Source: Artemisia argyi (taxonomy: Eukaryota > Streptophyta > Magnoliopsida > Asterales > Asteraceae). Taken from it: DNA of 64,000 bases. The notes beneath the pieces are model-generated. The model ran no database searches. It saw only the letters and a program-made list of their open reading frames with translations, and was not told where the DNA came from. A program made the translations under genes and the position numbers. Positions within the stretch are counted from its first letter, which is position 1. Every line of letters begins with the position of its first letter. Shown here in pieces: positions 11,941 through 25,500 of the stretch. The stretch spans positions 91,075,055 to 91,139,054 of the forward strand of contig CM060691.1 of the NCBI GenBank assembly GCA_030686995.1, written 5' to 3'.

Positions 11941-14900
11941 TGATGAGTGCTCAAACACTCATCGTTTTTGATATATTTAAACTGCCAAAACGCACAAAAA
12001 CAATCAAAAAGATATCAAAATACTTAAATTATCCCAGGGATTGTGTTTTATGTGTTTTAAAAGCAAAATGTGCAAAAACAAAGAAAAAATGTACAAAGTT
12101 TGCAGTATTGGCAGTTTCAGTCCCCCAAGTTTCAAAACTTGTCAAATTTAGTCCCTAAGCATTTATTTTGAAAGAAAAAGTCAACCCAAGGTTTTGAAAG
12201 TCAATTTCACAAAATATTACATTTAGGTTGCAAGTTTTCCAAAATTACATATTTAGTCCCTGAAAAATCCAAAAATGGCAAAAGTGGTCCCTGGGAAGTT
12301 TTGGAATTTTGAAAATTGGAAAAATACTAAAATGGTTCTTGGAGTTATGGTTATTGGCAATATTACCCATTTTGAGCACTTTTGGAAAGTTACAATCACA
12401 GCCCCTCATCTTTTGCAAAATTACAATTTAGGTCCTTGTGGTTTCTTTGGTAATAAATCAAACGGACCCTTTTAATTATTAAACCCCAAAACCACTACCC
12501 AATCCAAATCCCTGGCCCAGTTCCATCTCAAGCCCAAAACCACCCAAGCCCGTATCCCTTTTAATAATAAAGCTGGGTCAAACAGTCAACCGGGTCAAAC
12601 CCCGGTCAACCCTTTCTTCCCCAACAATACCGCGCAAAACCAGGGATAGAATCTCCCCCCTCCTCACCTTTTCACCAACTCAACCCCCCACAATAAATTC
12701 CCCTCACCAAACAAACCCACCACCATTAATATCCCTCACCAACACCCACCAGAACCACTCAGAATCATCCCGTATAAATTTTGGCGCCAAAAAGCCAATC
12801 AATGGCTAGGATTGATCAATGCTTAATTAAATGGATGGGATTTGGTCAGAGGTCAAAAAGAAGGCATGTGGGACTCTCAGATTTCAAAAAGAAGGCATGT
12901 GGGATGATTTATGATTTATTTGTAGCTCGTTATATATAGTTTAGCTCATATGAGCTTAGTGGTGTGTAATTTTCTTTAGTTTTAATGTTTTTAAGTTTAT
13001 TTTTCATGTATTGTACCTTTTATTATCAATGAAAGTTTGGTTTTAAGTTAAGTCTCATTTTCAACTTTTCAAGTTCCATTTCAAAGTTGCAAGTTCTAAT
13101 CAAAGCTTCTAATCTGTGTTTAAATTATTCATAAGCTCTCAAAAACTTAGAAACAAGTTTTTTATAAGTTTATAAGCTTGTGTGAACAATCCTACTTCAG
13201 TTTTCAATAATTACTAAAAAAATAAGAAAAATAAAAAATAAATAAAAAATTGTTGATCATGTACTGAATAAGCAAGGAGCAAGGTGCATACTGGATGGCC
13301 TTGGGTTAGGGGCTTGTGGGAGCCATTAGGTAGTGTAGTTTGGTTCTTGTTCACTGGTTGCAAAGCTTGGATAGCTTGTGTAAGTTCAACATTTTGATTT
13401 TTGCTCTTTATAGTATAAGGGTGTTTGTTATTGTTCTTTTGCATCTCTATTGCATGTTTACTGATTATTAGTGTAATATTAATCATTAGATTATGGTTTA
13501 GACAGTTGTAACTTATGTTTTGTTATGGACTGTCTGTTATAAGGGTGTTTGGTTCTAGGGTGTTTGATCTGTTCTACCAGTTCATTGGTGCATATCTGTG
13601 TTTCAACTAGTTGTATGGGTGTATAAAGGCTCAGGGGAACCTTTTATTTGGTCACAAACTCTCCCAAAGGTCAAATCTCAAGTAATCACTCACCACAGTC
13701 AACTGTGGTGAGTTTTCAAGTCCATAACTCATCACATCCTTGAATAAGTTGTTCATTTACTTAAATTAGTTTTAATATACCCTAACTAAATAAGTTTTAT
13801 CATAAAAATCAGCTGTCTAAGTTCCCAAAAGTCAAATCTCATCATTTCTCAAAAAGTCAAATTTGCAAAACTCAGATTTTCATCAATATAGCAAGATTTA
13901 ATTTGATTTTTGTATTGTGATTGAGCATTTGGAATTTGTTGTGTGTAATATCTACCAGTTGAACTTTTGATTTCCACATTTGTTGCATTTTTACAATTTT
14001 TCCTTATTGATCAAATTGTCCCTTGAATTGGACTGCAGTGCAAGGTCTTGCCCTGTATCAGCAGACCCAAACCATCCACCCAACTTTGGTGGTACTTTGT
14101 GACTGACCCAGTGGGTCCCACACTTCATTCTTGGTTCCATTCAACCCCCTCCTACCCAGGATCAAGGGTTGACCTTTTATTTGACCTATAGACCAGTGGA
14201 CCCCACTTTGTTTGACCCCAAAAGTTTGTCCCATAACTGTCTCAGAAACAAGTTGAGCAAACAGCTTATTTGTGCTTTTTGGCTTATTGAAGCCATTAAT
14301 TTGGCTTATTCTTGCTTATTATAGTGTAACAAACTCAGAGAAACCAATAGTTGTCATTGTGGACCCCACATCTTCCATTTGAGCTAAAAAACCTCCACAG
14401 TCAACAAAAGTCAACTGTGGGATTAATAAGCACTTCAAGTGCTTATTTCTTGGGTTGTATTAAAAGTGTTTTTGTTAAAATTTCTTATTTTTAGTTTATA
14501 ATCAGTTTAGAAAAAGAAAAAAACCAAAAAACCAACTTTAATATTAGTGATAGCTTCTATTTAATAGGATTTATCAATTTATTTTTCTTTTTAATTTATT
14601 TCTAAGTAATATATCACTTTTATATTTTTAGAAATTATATTTTAGGTTAAAATAATTTTACAAAATTTTCCAGATTTTTGTTTTGTCTTTTAGTGGCATT
14701 TCTAATTAATTTTAGTTTAATTTAGTTTTAATTAATATTAATCAATTAAATAGCATAATTAGTTTTTATAAAGTATAACCTTGTTTTTATAATTTTTCTA
14801 GCTTTTATTTTAGTTAAAACATTTTTATAAATTTTTCTAGAATTTTTACTGTTCATTTGCTATTTTTTATAATACAATTAGTTTAATTAGAAATTAATAA

Positions 14901-15365
14901 GTAATTAGATTAATAATTAGTTAATTAGTTTAAAAATACATAAAATAAACTTTTTATAATTTTTTAGGATTCCTATGATGGTTAATTAGATTTATAAAAA
15001 TACCAATTTTACACTTTTAACCCTCCCAGTCCATCAGTTGTACTTTTTGTTTTGTTCGTCTGTATACGTTTTTTAATTAAAACGTACGTTTTTAGGTTTT
15101 AGCTCAAATCTTCGTAATCCAAATTCCCGTTATCAATCACATAGCTTTCCTAAGCTATATTTATTAATAATTTCCAAATAATTTTGATCATAACCCTTTT
15201 CTGTGAATAATTACCCGATCACTAATACGCTAAAGTTACAATTCACACTTCAACGGGACTTAACGACCTGGTGATAACTTATATTACCCGGAGCATTGAC
15301 CTAGGCTCTTTGACTTTGTTGACCATTATTTGGTCAATATAAGTTAGGTGGTTTAGCATCAATCA
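11941..15365 (+). repeat. Ath-2 5' LTR (3425 bp)
   Basis: Starts TGATGAGTGCTCAAACACTC and ends GCATCAATCA. It matches 22596-26183 closely but lacks about 163 bp present there (junction near 14993-15000). It contains palindromes and many TCAACTGTGG/CCACAGTTGA words. Confidence 0.93.
13688..13713. repeat. Perfect 12-bp-arm palindrome in Ath-2 LTR
   Basis: ACTCACCACAGT and its complement are separated by CA. The copy in the 3' LTR is near 24346-24371. A second shorter palindrome (AATAAGCACTT / AAGTGCTTATT) is near 14430 and recalls the hairpin word of the Ath-1 LTR. Confidence 0.7.
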
Positions 15366-15928
15366 ATTTTTGGCGCCGCTGCCGGGGAAGTGTGCGCGTT
15401 TCTAAAGCGTTATTTGAGATTAGTGTTATCTCACATAATTCACTGTACAAATACCACCACTTGTTTATATTTTCATAATAAAAACACAAAAAAAGTCATT
15501 AACACTTTTCCTAAAGTGTTAAAACACAAAAAAAAAAAAAAAAATTAAAAACAACAAAACAGATCGTAACGTTTTCTGAATTGGTTTTCTTTTAAAGTGA
15601 TTCTTAAAGAGAAACGATTTTTGTAAACGAGACGATACCAAAAATATTTTCCAAAAGTTTTTAAACCTTTGCACAAAACACAAAAACATTCGTCTCTTTC
15701 TTGTGAATAATAATTCTACATAAAAATAAACCGTCGAAAACCAAGACAGAACACCTGCCAACTGGGGGTGTGAACAAATAAGTTCCCAAACCAAAAAGAT
15801 TAAAACTTGCCTTTGTATCCTTGTGAGTGGTGTACCTTTTCTAAAGAAGCCACTCACTTGTGATTATTGGTTTAAGTTCACTGTGGTTTTGTCTCGACTT
15901 TGTTTTGATTGATTTTTGTCCTTAGTGT
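15366..15928 (+). other. Ath-2 5' leader
   Basis: Non-coding stretch between LTR and gag start, containing the PBS and an A-rich tract (about 15525-15545). Confidence 0.65.
15371..15388 (+). other. Ath-2 primer binding site (tRNA-Asp type)
   Basis: TGGCGCCGCTGCCGGGGA lies 5 bases inside the 5' LTR. It matches the 3' end complement of plant tRNA-Asp, the primer used by Athila elements. This confirms the LTR boundary. Confidence 0.88.
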
Positions 15929-16972
15929 ATGCACACTCGTTCTTCTAGGTCTACTAGCCCATTACGTGAGCTTGTACGAAAACCTGGAAGACCTCGTAGA
16001 CGTTCAGCACCAACAGTCGGATCTGAGATCCGCACTGTTGCCACACCCACTGTCACCATGGCGAAAGACCGGCCCATGTGTGAACTTCTCCAAGCACCCA
16101 TCGAGGGTTACGGAGATGCCATTGTTGTTCCAGCCATCGTGGCTGATAATTTTGAGCTCAAAACCGGGTTACTCAATCTTGTAACCTCAAGTCAATTTTA
16201 CGGTTTTGAGAGGGACGATCCTCATGCTCATATTCGATGGTTCAATAAAATCACATCAACCATCAAGTACAAAAATGTCCTGTGTGAAGCAATCAAACTC
16301 CTTCTCTTCCCATTCTCCCTGGAGGGACAAGCCCGGATTTGGCTTGAAAAACAACCTCCACGATCTATTGAGACTTGGGAAGATCTTGTCAAAAAGTTTG
16401 TGAATGAATTCTTCCCACCTTCCAAGACCACGAGTCTTAAAAACGAAATCACCAAGTTCACTCAAAAATACGATGAATCTTTTGGTGAAGCGTGGGATCG
16501 TTTCAAAGAATTACTTCGCAAGTGTCCACATCATGGTTTCTCTGAGTTGATGCAACTCGATACTTTTTACAATGGCGTGAGCCAAGCTGATCAGGATTCT
16601 CTCAATGCCTCCGCGGGAGGTAATTTTTTGAGTAGAACCACAAAAGAAGCTTTGCAAATCATAGAAAACAAGTCTAAGGTCCGCTCTACACGAAGCAAAC
16701 CGATTGTTTCTTAAATCAATGCGGTTCCTTCTACTTCATCTTCTGTGGGTCAATCTAGCACGGATGCTAAGCTTAACAAGCTCACTGAAGCGATCCAAGC
16801 TTTGGTTCTCGCCCAAACAAAGAAAGTCTCATTTCCACAACATCCTCCCCCTGCTGAGGTTAAAAAAGTGGAAATCTGTGTGACTTGTGGTGGGCCGCAT
16901 GCCTACTACAATTGCACAGCTACTGATGGTACTCCATATGAAGCTAATGCTGTTGTCGGGTCCCAAAATTAA
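15929..16972 (+). pseudogene. Ath-2 gag
   Basis: Starts MHTRSSRSTSP, a typical Athila gag start. The capsid (retrotransposon gag) domain spans about residues 85-240, with FPFSLEGQARIWL and FVNEFFPPSKT. A zinc knuckle CVTCGGPHAYYNC (CX2CX3HX4C) follows near 16878-16920. An in-frame TAA at 16712-16714 cuts the protein before the knuckle. TAA and TGA at 16970-16975 separate gag from the long frame that begins at 16997. All lie in one reading frame, so the ancestor was a single gag-pol frame. Confidence 0.88.
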
Positions 16973-16996
16973 TGAGGCATTCAATACCGCCCTCCT

Positions 16997-19900
16997 ATGG
17001 ACCCGAACTATCGTCCTCACCATTATCCTGGACCTCCCGGTTTTAATCAAAACCAAAATGTCCAAAACCGTGGCCAAAACCAAAATAGAGTGAACCAAGG
17101 TTATCAAAACCAAAGTAACTTCAATAAGGGTCACGGTTTCCAAAATCAAAACCAAGGTTTTCAAAATCAAGGTTTCCAACATCAAGGAAACTTTAACCGG
17201 AACCAAGGTCAGGGTAATTTCAACCCCGGGAACTTTCATGGAAACAATCACCAGAATCAAGGGAATTTTGATCATCAAAACCAAGGAAATTTCAATCAAG
17301 GACTCAACCCGAACAATCGAGCTCCAAACATTCCTAATCCGAATCAAGCCATTGTTCCAACCGGGCCTTCATCTGATGAATTGTTGAAGCAATTCATGAA
17401 GTCCCAAGAAGAGTTGAACAAGTTGCTGGTCAGCCAGATTTCTGACATTAAGAAGTCTTTAAATGATCGACCCTCGGGCTCAGGTATGACTTTACCGAGC
17501 AACACGATCGCTAACCCGAGGGGCGATGCTAAGGCGATCACAACACGAAGTGGTGCTTCATATGATGAACCCGCGATTCCTACCTCTTCTTCCTCTCCTC
17601 CAAAGGTAGTGAATCGTGAGCCTGAGGTGACAAAGGACAAGGTGCAAATCCCTAGCCCACAAAGTACAGCACATGTCCATCCTCAGGTTAATCCTGAAAC
17701 CAGATGTAAACCTGGAGTTTTCTTTGAACCACCAGAAACTCCAGTGGACAACCCAAAATCCAAAACTTCTATTCCATATCCATCACGTCTCAGTGAACAA
17801 AAGCTCCGCGAAAAAGCTAATCACCAAATGGATAAGTTTTTCCAAATCTTCCAAGATTTGCATTTTAATATCAGCTTCGCGGATGCTATTCTCTTGATGC
17901 CCAAGTTTGCATCGACAATCAAAAATCTGTTCAGTAATAAAGAAAAATTATTTGAGATGGCAAGAACTCCTCTGAATGAGAACTGCTCTGCGGTTCTTTT
18001 AAAAAAGCTTCCTAAAAAGCTTGGAGATCCCGGGAAATTCCTCATTCCTTGTACTTTCCCGGGTATGGTTGATTGCTTCGCCCTGGCCGATCTAGGTGCT
18101 AGCATTAACCTAATGCCATATTCTATGTGGAAGAAACTTTCTCTTCCCGAACTCACTCCCACGTGCATGACTTTAGAGCTTGCCGATCGTTCGATTTCTC
18201 GTCCCATTGGCATTGCCGAGGACGTATTTGTTAAAGTGGGAAAGTTCCATTTTCCGGCAGATTTTGTGATTGTTGACTTTGATGCCGATTCCAGGGTCCC
18301 TCTCATTCTTGGGAGGGGGTTCCTTAGAACTGGGCACGCTCTTATCGATGTATTCGAGCATGAGATCACATTACGTGTTGGGACGGAAGCTATTACCTTC
18401 AACCTAAATCAAACATCGAGATACTCCTCCAATTATGATTGTGAGTCGGTGAATCAAATTGATGTCATTGATGTTGCTACTGAGGAGTATGCCCAAGAGA
18501 TTTTAGGTTTCATTGATGATTCTTCGAGTGAAAACCTCACTCAATCTTCTCATCCCATCACAGCCAATTCTTCTCCTTCCCTCACTCCGTTTGAGGGAAG
18601 TGACTTCATCTTAGAAGAAATGGAGGCGTTTCTCAAAAGTGACTCGATTCCCGATGGAGTCGATAACCAAGAGATCGACCTCGAGAGGGATATTCTCATG
18701 CTTAAAAAATTGTTAAACGAAGATCCCTCTCCTCTTTCTGTTCTACCACAACAACTTCATAAGGAGGAAGTAAAAAATGTTGAGAAAACTGATGACTTCC
18801 CCGAGGTTGAGCTTAAGGACTTGCCGCCTCATCTTGATTATGCATTTCTGGAGGGTGATGATAAATTACCCGTCATAATTGCCAAAGACTTAAGTGATGA
18901 GGAAAAGGCTGCTCTTATCAAGGTTTTGAAGTCTCATAAACAAACAATTGCTTGGCGTCTCTCAGATATCAAGGGTATTGACCCTGAGTTTTGTACTCAT
19001 AAGATTTTAATAGAGGACGACTTCAAACCTGCAGTCCAACAACAAAGAAGGGTGAATCCAAAAATTCACGAGGTTATCAAACAAGAGGTTTTAAAACTTC
19101 TTGATGCCGGATTGATTTACCCTATCTCGGACAGTCCTTGGGTCAGCCCAGTTCATTGTGTTCCAAAAAAGGGTGGCATTAATGTTGTCACAAATGAGGA
19201 AAATGAGTTAATCCCAACTCGTTTGGTTACGGGTTGGCGCGTCTGCATTGATTATCGTAAATTGAATGACGCCACCCGTAAGGATCATTTTCCTCTGCCC
19301 TTTATGGATCAGATGCTCGAGAGATTAGCGGGGAATGAGTACTATTGCTTCCTCGATGGTTTCTCGGGTTACTTTCAGATTCCCATTGACCCGCAAGACC
19401 AAGAAAAGACCACTTTCACGTGCCCCTATGGAACCTTCGCATATAAACGTTTGCCATTTGGCTTATGTAATGCTCCGGGCACGTTTCAAAGATGTATGAT
19501 GGCCATTTTTTCCGACATGATCGGAAAAACTATGGAGGTCTTTATGGACGATTTTTCGGTCATTGGGGATTCGTTCCAATCATGTCTCTCCCATTTAGAC
19601 AGCATGCTAAAACATTTTGAAGACACAAAGTTATGTCTAAATTGGGAGAAGAGTCACTTTATGGTCAAAGAGGGCATTGTCCTCGGCCATAAAATTTCAA
19701 AAAACGGGATCGATGTTGACAGAGCCAAAGTGGACGTCATTGCAAAATTGCCTCATCCCACGACTGTGAAAGGTGTTAGGAGCTTTTTGGGTCACGCCGG
19801 TTTCTATCGTAGGTTTATCCAAGATTTTTCTAAAATCGCCCGGCCTATGACCCATCTCCTCGAGAAGGATGCTCCTTTTATCTTCTCCCCTGAGTGCATC

Positions 19901-20710
19901 GAAGCCTTTGAAACATTAAAGAAAAGGCTTACCGAGGCACCGATTCTTGTTGCCCCCGATTGGGACTTGCCCTTTGAGCTCATGTGTGATGCGAGTGATT
20001 ATGCTATTGGGGCAGTCTTGGGGCAACGAAAAACAAAACATTTTCAGCCTATACACTATGCCAGCAAAACTATGACCGAGGCTCAAAGCCATTACATCAC
20101 CACTGAAAAAGAATTATTAGCTGTGGTGTATGCCTTTGAGAAATTCCGGTCATATTTGATCTTGACAAAAAGCATAGTGTATACGGATCACTCGGCTTTG
20201 AAGTACCTTTTTGCAAAACAAGATGCAAAGCCAAGACTTCTTCGTTGGGTTCTCCTCCTTCAGGAATTTGATATCATTATTCGTGATAAAAAAGGAGCTG
20301 AGAACCTAGCTGCTGATCATCTCTCCCGTCTTGAAAACCCCCACCAAGATGCTTTCGAGAAAAAAGAAATAAATGAAACATTTCCTCTCGAAACCCTCAA
20401 TGCGGTTTCATTTCGTGGAGACTCGATTACCCCATGGTTTGCCGACTTTGCAAACTATCTTGCGGGTAACTTCATTGTGAAAGGGATGTCGTCCCAACAA
20501 AAAAATAAAATTTTCAAAGATGTCAAACATTACTTTTGGGATGACCCCTACTTGTTCAAAATATGCGCGGATCAAGTCATCCGGCGGTGTGTGTATGGAC
20601 AGGAAGCCACTGAAATCTTAAAGGCTTGCCATGCTGGTCCCACAGGGGGCCACCACAATCCCAATTACACCGCCAAAAAGGTGTTTGATTCCGGCTTTTA
20701 TTGGCCCTAA
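16997..20710 (+). pseudogene. Ath-2 pol: protease, reverse transcriptase, RNase H, start of integrase (1237 codons)
   Basis: The ATG at 16997 follows two stops and is probably not the native start. The N-terminal 110 residues are an Asn/Gln/Gly/Phe-rich repeat, the gag tail. The protease active site [10 protein letters not shown] is near 18088-18117. RT runs from about 19020 to 19700, with the FMDD catalytic motif at 19541-19552. RNase H follows ([14 protein letters not shown] near 19981; TDHSALKYL). The integrase zinc-binding start ([10 protein letters not shown]) ends at FYWP. The frame ends at 20708-20710 because one base is missing relative to Ath-1; integrase continues in the next frame. 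The protein would copy element RNA to DNA in cytoplasmic particles. Confidence 0.92.
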
Positions 20711-21720
20711 TCTACAAGGATGCCCAAGAATTGGTCAAGTCCTGTGACGCTTGTCAGCGTCACGGGAATATTTCACAAAGGAATGAAATGCCTCAAAATG
20801 CAATTCAAGTTTGTGAAATTTTTGATATCTGGGGCATCGACTTTATGGGGCCATTTCCATCCTCTCACGGAAACAAATACATACTCGTGGCAGTTGACTA
20901 CTTGTCAAAATGGGTTGAAGCAAAAGCTTTACCCACAAATGATGCCCGAGTAGTTGTGAAATTTTTGAAAGCTCTTTTTGCCCGATTCGGAACTCCACGT
21001 GCTATTATTAGTGATCGTGGTACGCACTTCTGTAATGACAAATTCGACAAAGTCATGCAAAAGTACGGTGTAACTCACCGTCTTTCCACTGCGTACCACC
21101 CTCAAACGAGTGGACAAGTCGAAGTTTCCAATCGGGGCATTAAAAGAATATTGGAAAGAACTGTAGGTGAAAATCGTGCATCGTGGTCGGACAAATTAGA
21201 TGATGCACTTTGGGCTTTCCGTACGGCTTACAAAACACCCATTGGGTGTACGCCTTATAAACTTGTGTACGGGAAAGCGTGCCATCTTCCGATCGAGCTT
21301 GAACACAAAGCCTATTGGGCTCTCAAGCATGCCAATTTCGACCTCAAAACGGCAGGTGATCATAGAAAAGTTCAACTAAATGAATTAAACGAACTTCGTG
21401 ATCAAGCTTACGAGAACTCTTTGATATATAAAGAAAAGACAAAGAAGATTCATGACTCAAAAATCAAAAACCGCGTTTTCAACGTTGGTGATCGAGTCCT
21501 TCTTTTCAATTCTAGACTCAAGATCTTCTCGGGAAAGCTCAAAACCCGATGGACTGGTCCATTCACTATCACAAAAGTTTATCCTTATGGCACCGTCGAA
21601 TTATCTCAAAATGACGGTCCAAATTTCAAAGTGAATGGACATCGGTTAAAGCACTACTTTGGAGAGGACATACCATCCATGGTTGTCCCGGATCTCCAAA
21701 CTTTCCCCAATGACAATTGA
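20711..21720 (+). pseudogene. Ath-2 integrase core and C-terminal domain
   Basis: Continues the pol frame after a one-base frameshift near 20708. CDACQ completes the HHCC zinc site. The catalytic triad is visible: D in GIDFMG (20839-20841), D in IISDRGT (21013-21015) and E in GQVEVSN (21121-21123), with 35 residues between the last two. The C-terminal region includes [10 protein letters not shown] and [12 protein letters not shown]. Ends at TGA 21718-21720. All catalytic residues survive, but without ribosomal frameshifting the domain is disconnected from pol. Confidence 0.9.
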
Positions 21721-22583
21721 ATTCGGGGATAGAGTCAAGCTAGCGACTCGATGACCAAAAATTAGCAACAATACGGGTTTTCACCCGTATCTCTGATTCT
21801 TTCTATTTTCTACCACCAAGTGTGGGGGAATGGCCAACCCCCGCTGTTTGAAAAAATGTATATATGTATATAAGTTCAAAAAAAAAAAAAAAAAAAAAGT
21901 TGTATATATAGAAATAAAGTGAAAATTGGTATTTCCGCAGTTAGATTCGAATCTTGGCTTTTTACGTTCATAGCTTCGGCATAATAGCCGGGACTTTGAA
22001 TATTGAGGACAATATTCATTTCTAAGTGGGGGGGGGGGGGGGGGGGGGGAATTCTAACGAATTTTAACAAATATCTTTCAAGTACCCCCATTTTTGGCCA
22101 AAATTTTCAAAAAAAATTTTCACTTTATTTCAAAAATTTTTGTGGTAATCAGTCCGCCTTGTCTAAGCGACAAAAGGGATTGGCTAATCCAGGAGCAAAC
22201 GGCTATTGGTAAAGATAAATCAAATCCGTTGACGGCTGGCAATTTGCCCAAAATTGTATGGTTCCTCAACTCCCCGAAAACAAATGAGTTGGCTAACCCG
22301 CACGATTATGGCTTGTGGTAAAGGCCGTGGAAAATCCATAATTGGTAATCAGCTCACCAAGATGTTGACTATTCCATCAAGATGCTGGCTAGTCCAGGAG
22401 CAAACGGCTCTTGGTAAAGACTTAACAAATCCGTTGAAAGCTGGTGGTTTGCTCAAAATCACACAGTTATCAGGTGTGCCACAGTTCTTACACCTGGCTA
22501 CTCCAGAAGTGATGGCTTTTGGTAAAGACTTTTTCAAATCCATCAAGTTTTCTAAAAAGATTGCTAGGGACTAGCAATAGTTC
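21721..22583 (+). other. Ath-2 3' untranslated region
   Basis: No env-like ORF follows integrase. It holds an A-run near 21879-21898, a run of 22 G at 22028-22049 and four diverged tandem units (separate entry). Confidence 0.7.
22182..22560 (+). repeat. Four diverged ~100-bp tandem units in Ath-2 3' UTR
   Basis: Units begin with GGCTA at about 22182, 22291, 22387 and 22496. Each reads GGCTAnyCC, then a short stretch, GGCT-TTGGTAAAG and AAATCC. Spacing is 96-109 bases. They sit immediately before the PPT. Confidence 0.65.
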
Positions 22584-22595
22584 AGTGTGGGGGAT
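22584..22595 (+). other. Ath-2 polypurine tract
   Basis: AGTGTGGGGGAT directly precedes the 3' LTR start TGATGAGTGC. Confidence 0.85.
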
Positions 22596-25500
22596 TGATG
22601 AGTGCTCAAACACTCATCGTTTTTGATATATTTAAACTGCCAAAACGCACAAAAACAATCAAAAAGATATCAAAATACTTAAATTATCCCAGGGATTGTG
22701 TTTTATGTGTTTTAAAAGCAAAATGTGCAAAAACAAAAAAAAAAAACGTACAAAGTTTGCAGTATTGGCAATTTCAGTCCCCCAAGTTTCAAAACTTGTC
22801 AAATTTAGTCCCTAAGCATTTATTTTTAAAGAAAAAGTCAACCCAAGGTTTTGAAAGTCAATTTCACAAAATATTACATTTGGGTTGCAAGTTTTCCAAA
22901 ATTACATATTTAGTCCCTGAAAAATCCAAAAATGGCAAAAGTGGTCCCTGGGAAGTTTTGGAATTTTGAAAATTGGAAAAAATACTAAAATGGTTCTTGG
23001 AGTTATGGTTATTGGCAATATTACCCCTTTTGAGCACATTTGGAAAGTTACAATCACAGCCCCTCATCTTTTGCAAAATTACAATTTAGGTCCTTGTGGT
23101 TTCTTTGGTAATAAATCAGACGGACCCTTTTAATTATTAAACCCCAAAACCACTACCCAATCCAAATCCCTGGCCCAGTTCCATCTCAAGCCCAAAACCA
23201 CCCAAGCCCGTATCCCTTTTAATAATAAAGCTGGGTCAAACAGTCAACCGGGTCAAACCCCGGTCAACCCTTTCTTCCCCAACAATACCGCGCAAAACCA
23301 GGGATAGAATCTCCCCCTCCTCACCTTTTCACCAACTCAACCCCCCACAATAAATTCCCCTCACCAAACAAACCCACCACCATTAATATCCCTCACCAAC
23401 ACCCACCAGAACCACTCAGAATCACCCCGTATAAATTTTGGCGCCAAAAAGCCAATCAATGGCTAGGATTGATCAATGCTTAATTAAATGGATGGGATTT
23501 GGTCAGAGGTCAAAAAGAAGGCATGTGGGACTCTCAGATTTCAAAAAGAAGGCATGTGGGATGATTTAGGATTTATTTGTAGCTCGTTATATATAGTTTA
23601 GCTCATATGAGCTTAGTGGTGTGTAATTTTCTTTAGTTTTAATGTTTTTAAGTTTATTTTTCATGTATTGTACCTTTTATTATCAATGAAAGTTTGGTTT
23701 TAAGTTAAGTCTCATTTTCAACTTTTCAAGTTCCATTTCAAAGTTGCAAGTTCTAATCAAAGCTTCTAATCTGTGTTTAAATTATTCATAAGCTCTCAAA
23801 AACTTAGAAACAAGTTTTTTATAAGTTTATAAGCTTGTGTGAACAATCCTACTTCAGTTTTCAATAATTACTAAAAAAAATAAGAAAAATAAAAAATAAA
23901 TAAAAAATTGTTGATCATGTACTGAATAAGCAAGGAGCAAGGTGCATACTGGATGGCCTTGGGTTAGGGGCTTGTGGGAGCCATTAGGTAGTGTAGTTTG
24001 GTTCTTGTTCACTGGTTGCAAAGCTTGGATAGCTTGTGTAAGTTCAACATTTTGATTTTTGCTCTTTATAGTATAAGGGTGTTTGTTATTGTTCTTTTGC
24101 ATCTCTATTGCATGTTTACTGATTATTAGTGTAATATTAATCATTAGATTATGGTTTAGACAGTTGTAACTTATGTTTTGTTATGGACTGTCTGTTATAA
24201 GGGTGTTTGGTTCTAGGGTGTTTGATCTGTTCTACCAGTTCATTGGTGCATATCTGTGTTTCAACTAGTTGTGTGGGTGTATAAAGGCTCAGGGGAACCT
24301 TTTATTTGGTCACAAACTCTCCCAAAGGTCAAATCTCAAGTAATCACTCACCACAGTCAACTGTGGTGAGTTTTCAAGTCCATAACTCATCACATCCTTG
24401 AATAAGTTGTTCATTTACTTAAATTAGTTTTAATATACCCTAACTAAATAAGTTTTATCATAAAAATCAGCTGTCTAAGTTCCCAAAAGTCAAATCTCAT
24501 CATTTCTCAAAAAGTCAAATTTGCAAAACTCAGATTTTCATCAATATAGCAAGATTTAATTTGATTTTTGTATTGTGATTGAGCATTTGGAATTTGTTGT
24601 GTGTAATATCTACCAGTTGAACTTTTGATTTCCACATTTGTTGCATTTTTACAATTTTTCCTTATTGATCAAATTGTCCCTTGAATTGGACTGCAGTGCA
24701 AGGTCTTGCCCTGTATCAGCAGACCCAAACCATCCACCCAACTTTGGTGGTACTTTGTGGCTGACCTGGGTCCCACACTTCATTCTTGGTTCCATTCAAC
24801 CCCCCTCCTACCCAGGATCAAGGGTTGACCTTTTATTTGACCTATAGACCAGTGGACCCCACTTTGTTTGACCCCAAAAGTTTGTCCCATAACTGTCTCA
24901 GAAACAAGTTGAGCAAACAGCTTATTTGTGCTTTTTGGCTTATTGAAGCCATTAATTTGGCTTATTCTTGCTTATTATAGTATAACAAACTCAGAGAAAC
25001 CAATAGTTGTCATTGTGGACCCCACATCTTCCATTTGAGCTAAAAAACCTTCACAGTCAACAAAAGTCAACTGTGGGATTAATAAGCACTTCAAGTGCTT
25101 ATTTCTTGGGTTGTATTAAAAGTGTTTTTGTTAAAAGTTCTTATTTTTAGTTTATAATCAGTTTAGAAAAAGAAAAAAACCAAAAAACCAACTTTAATAT
25201 TAGTGATAGCTTCTATTTAATAGGATTTATCAATTTATTTTTCTTTTTAATTTATTTCTAAGTAATATATCACTTTTATATTTTTAGAAATTATATTTTA
25301 GGTTAAAATAATTTTACAAATTTTTCCAGATTTTTATTTTGTCTTTTAGTGGTATTTCTAATTAATTTTAGTTTAATTTAGTTTTAATTATTATTAATCA
25401 ATTAAATAGCATAATTAGTTTTTATAAAGTATAACCTAGTTTTAATAATTTTTCTAGCTTTTATTTTAGTTAAAACATTTTTATAAATTTTTCTAGATTT

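Noticed and set aside
13214..13486. 90-codon ORF, repeated at 23854-24144
   Set aside because: Identical because it lies in both Ath-2 LTRs; no protein features and antisense to the element.
21721..22583. Env-like gene of Ath-2
   Set aside because: No long frame; only tandem repeats and homopolymers before the PPT.
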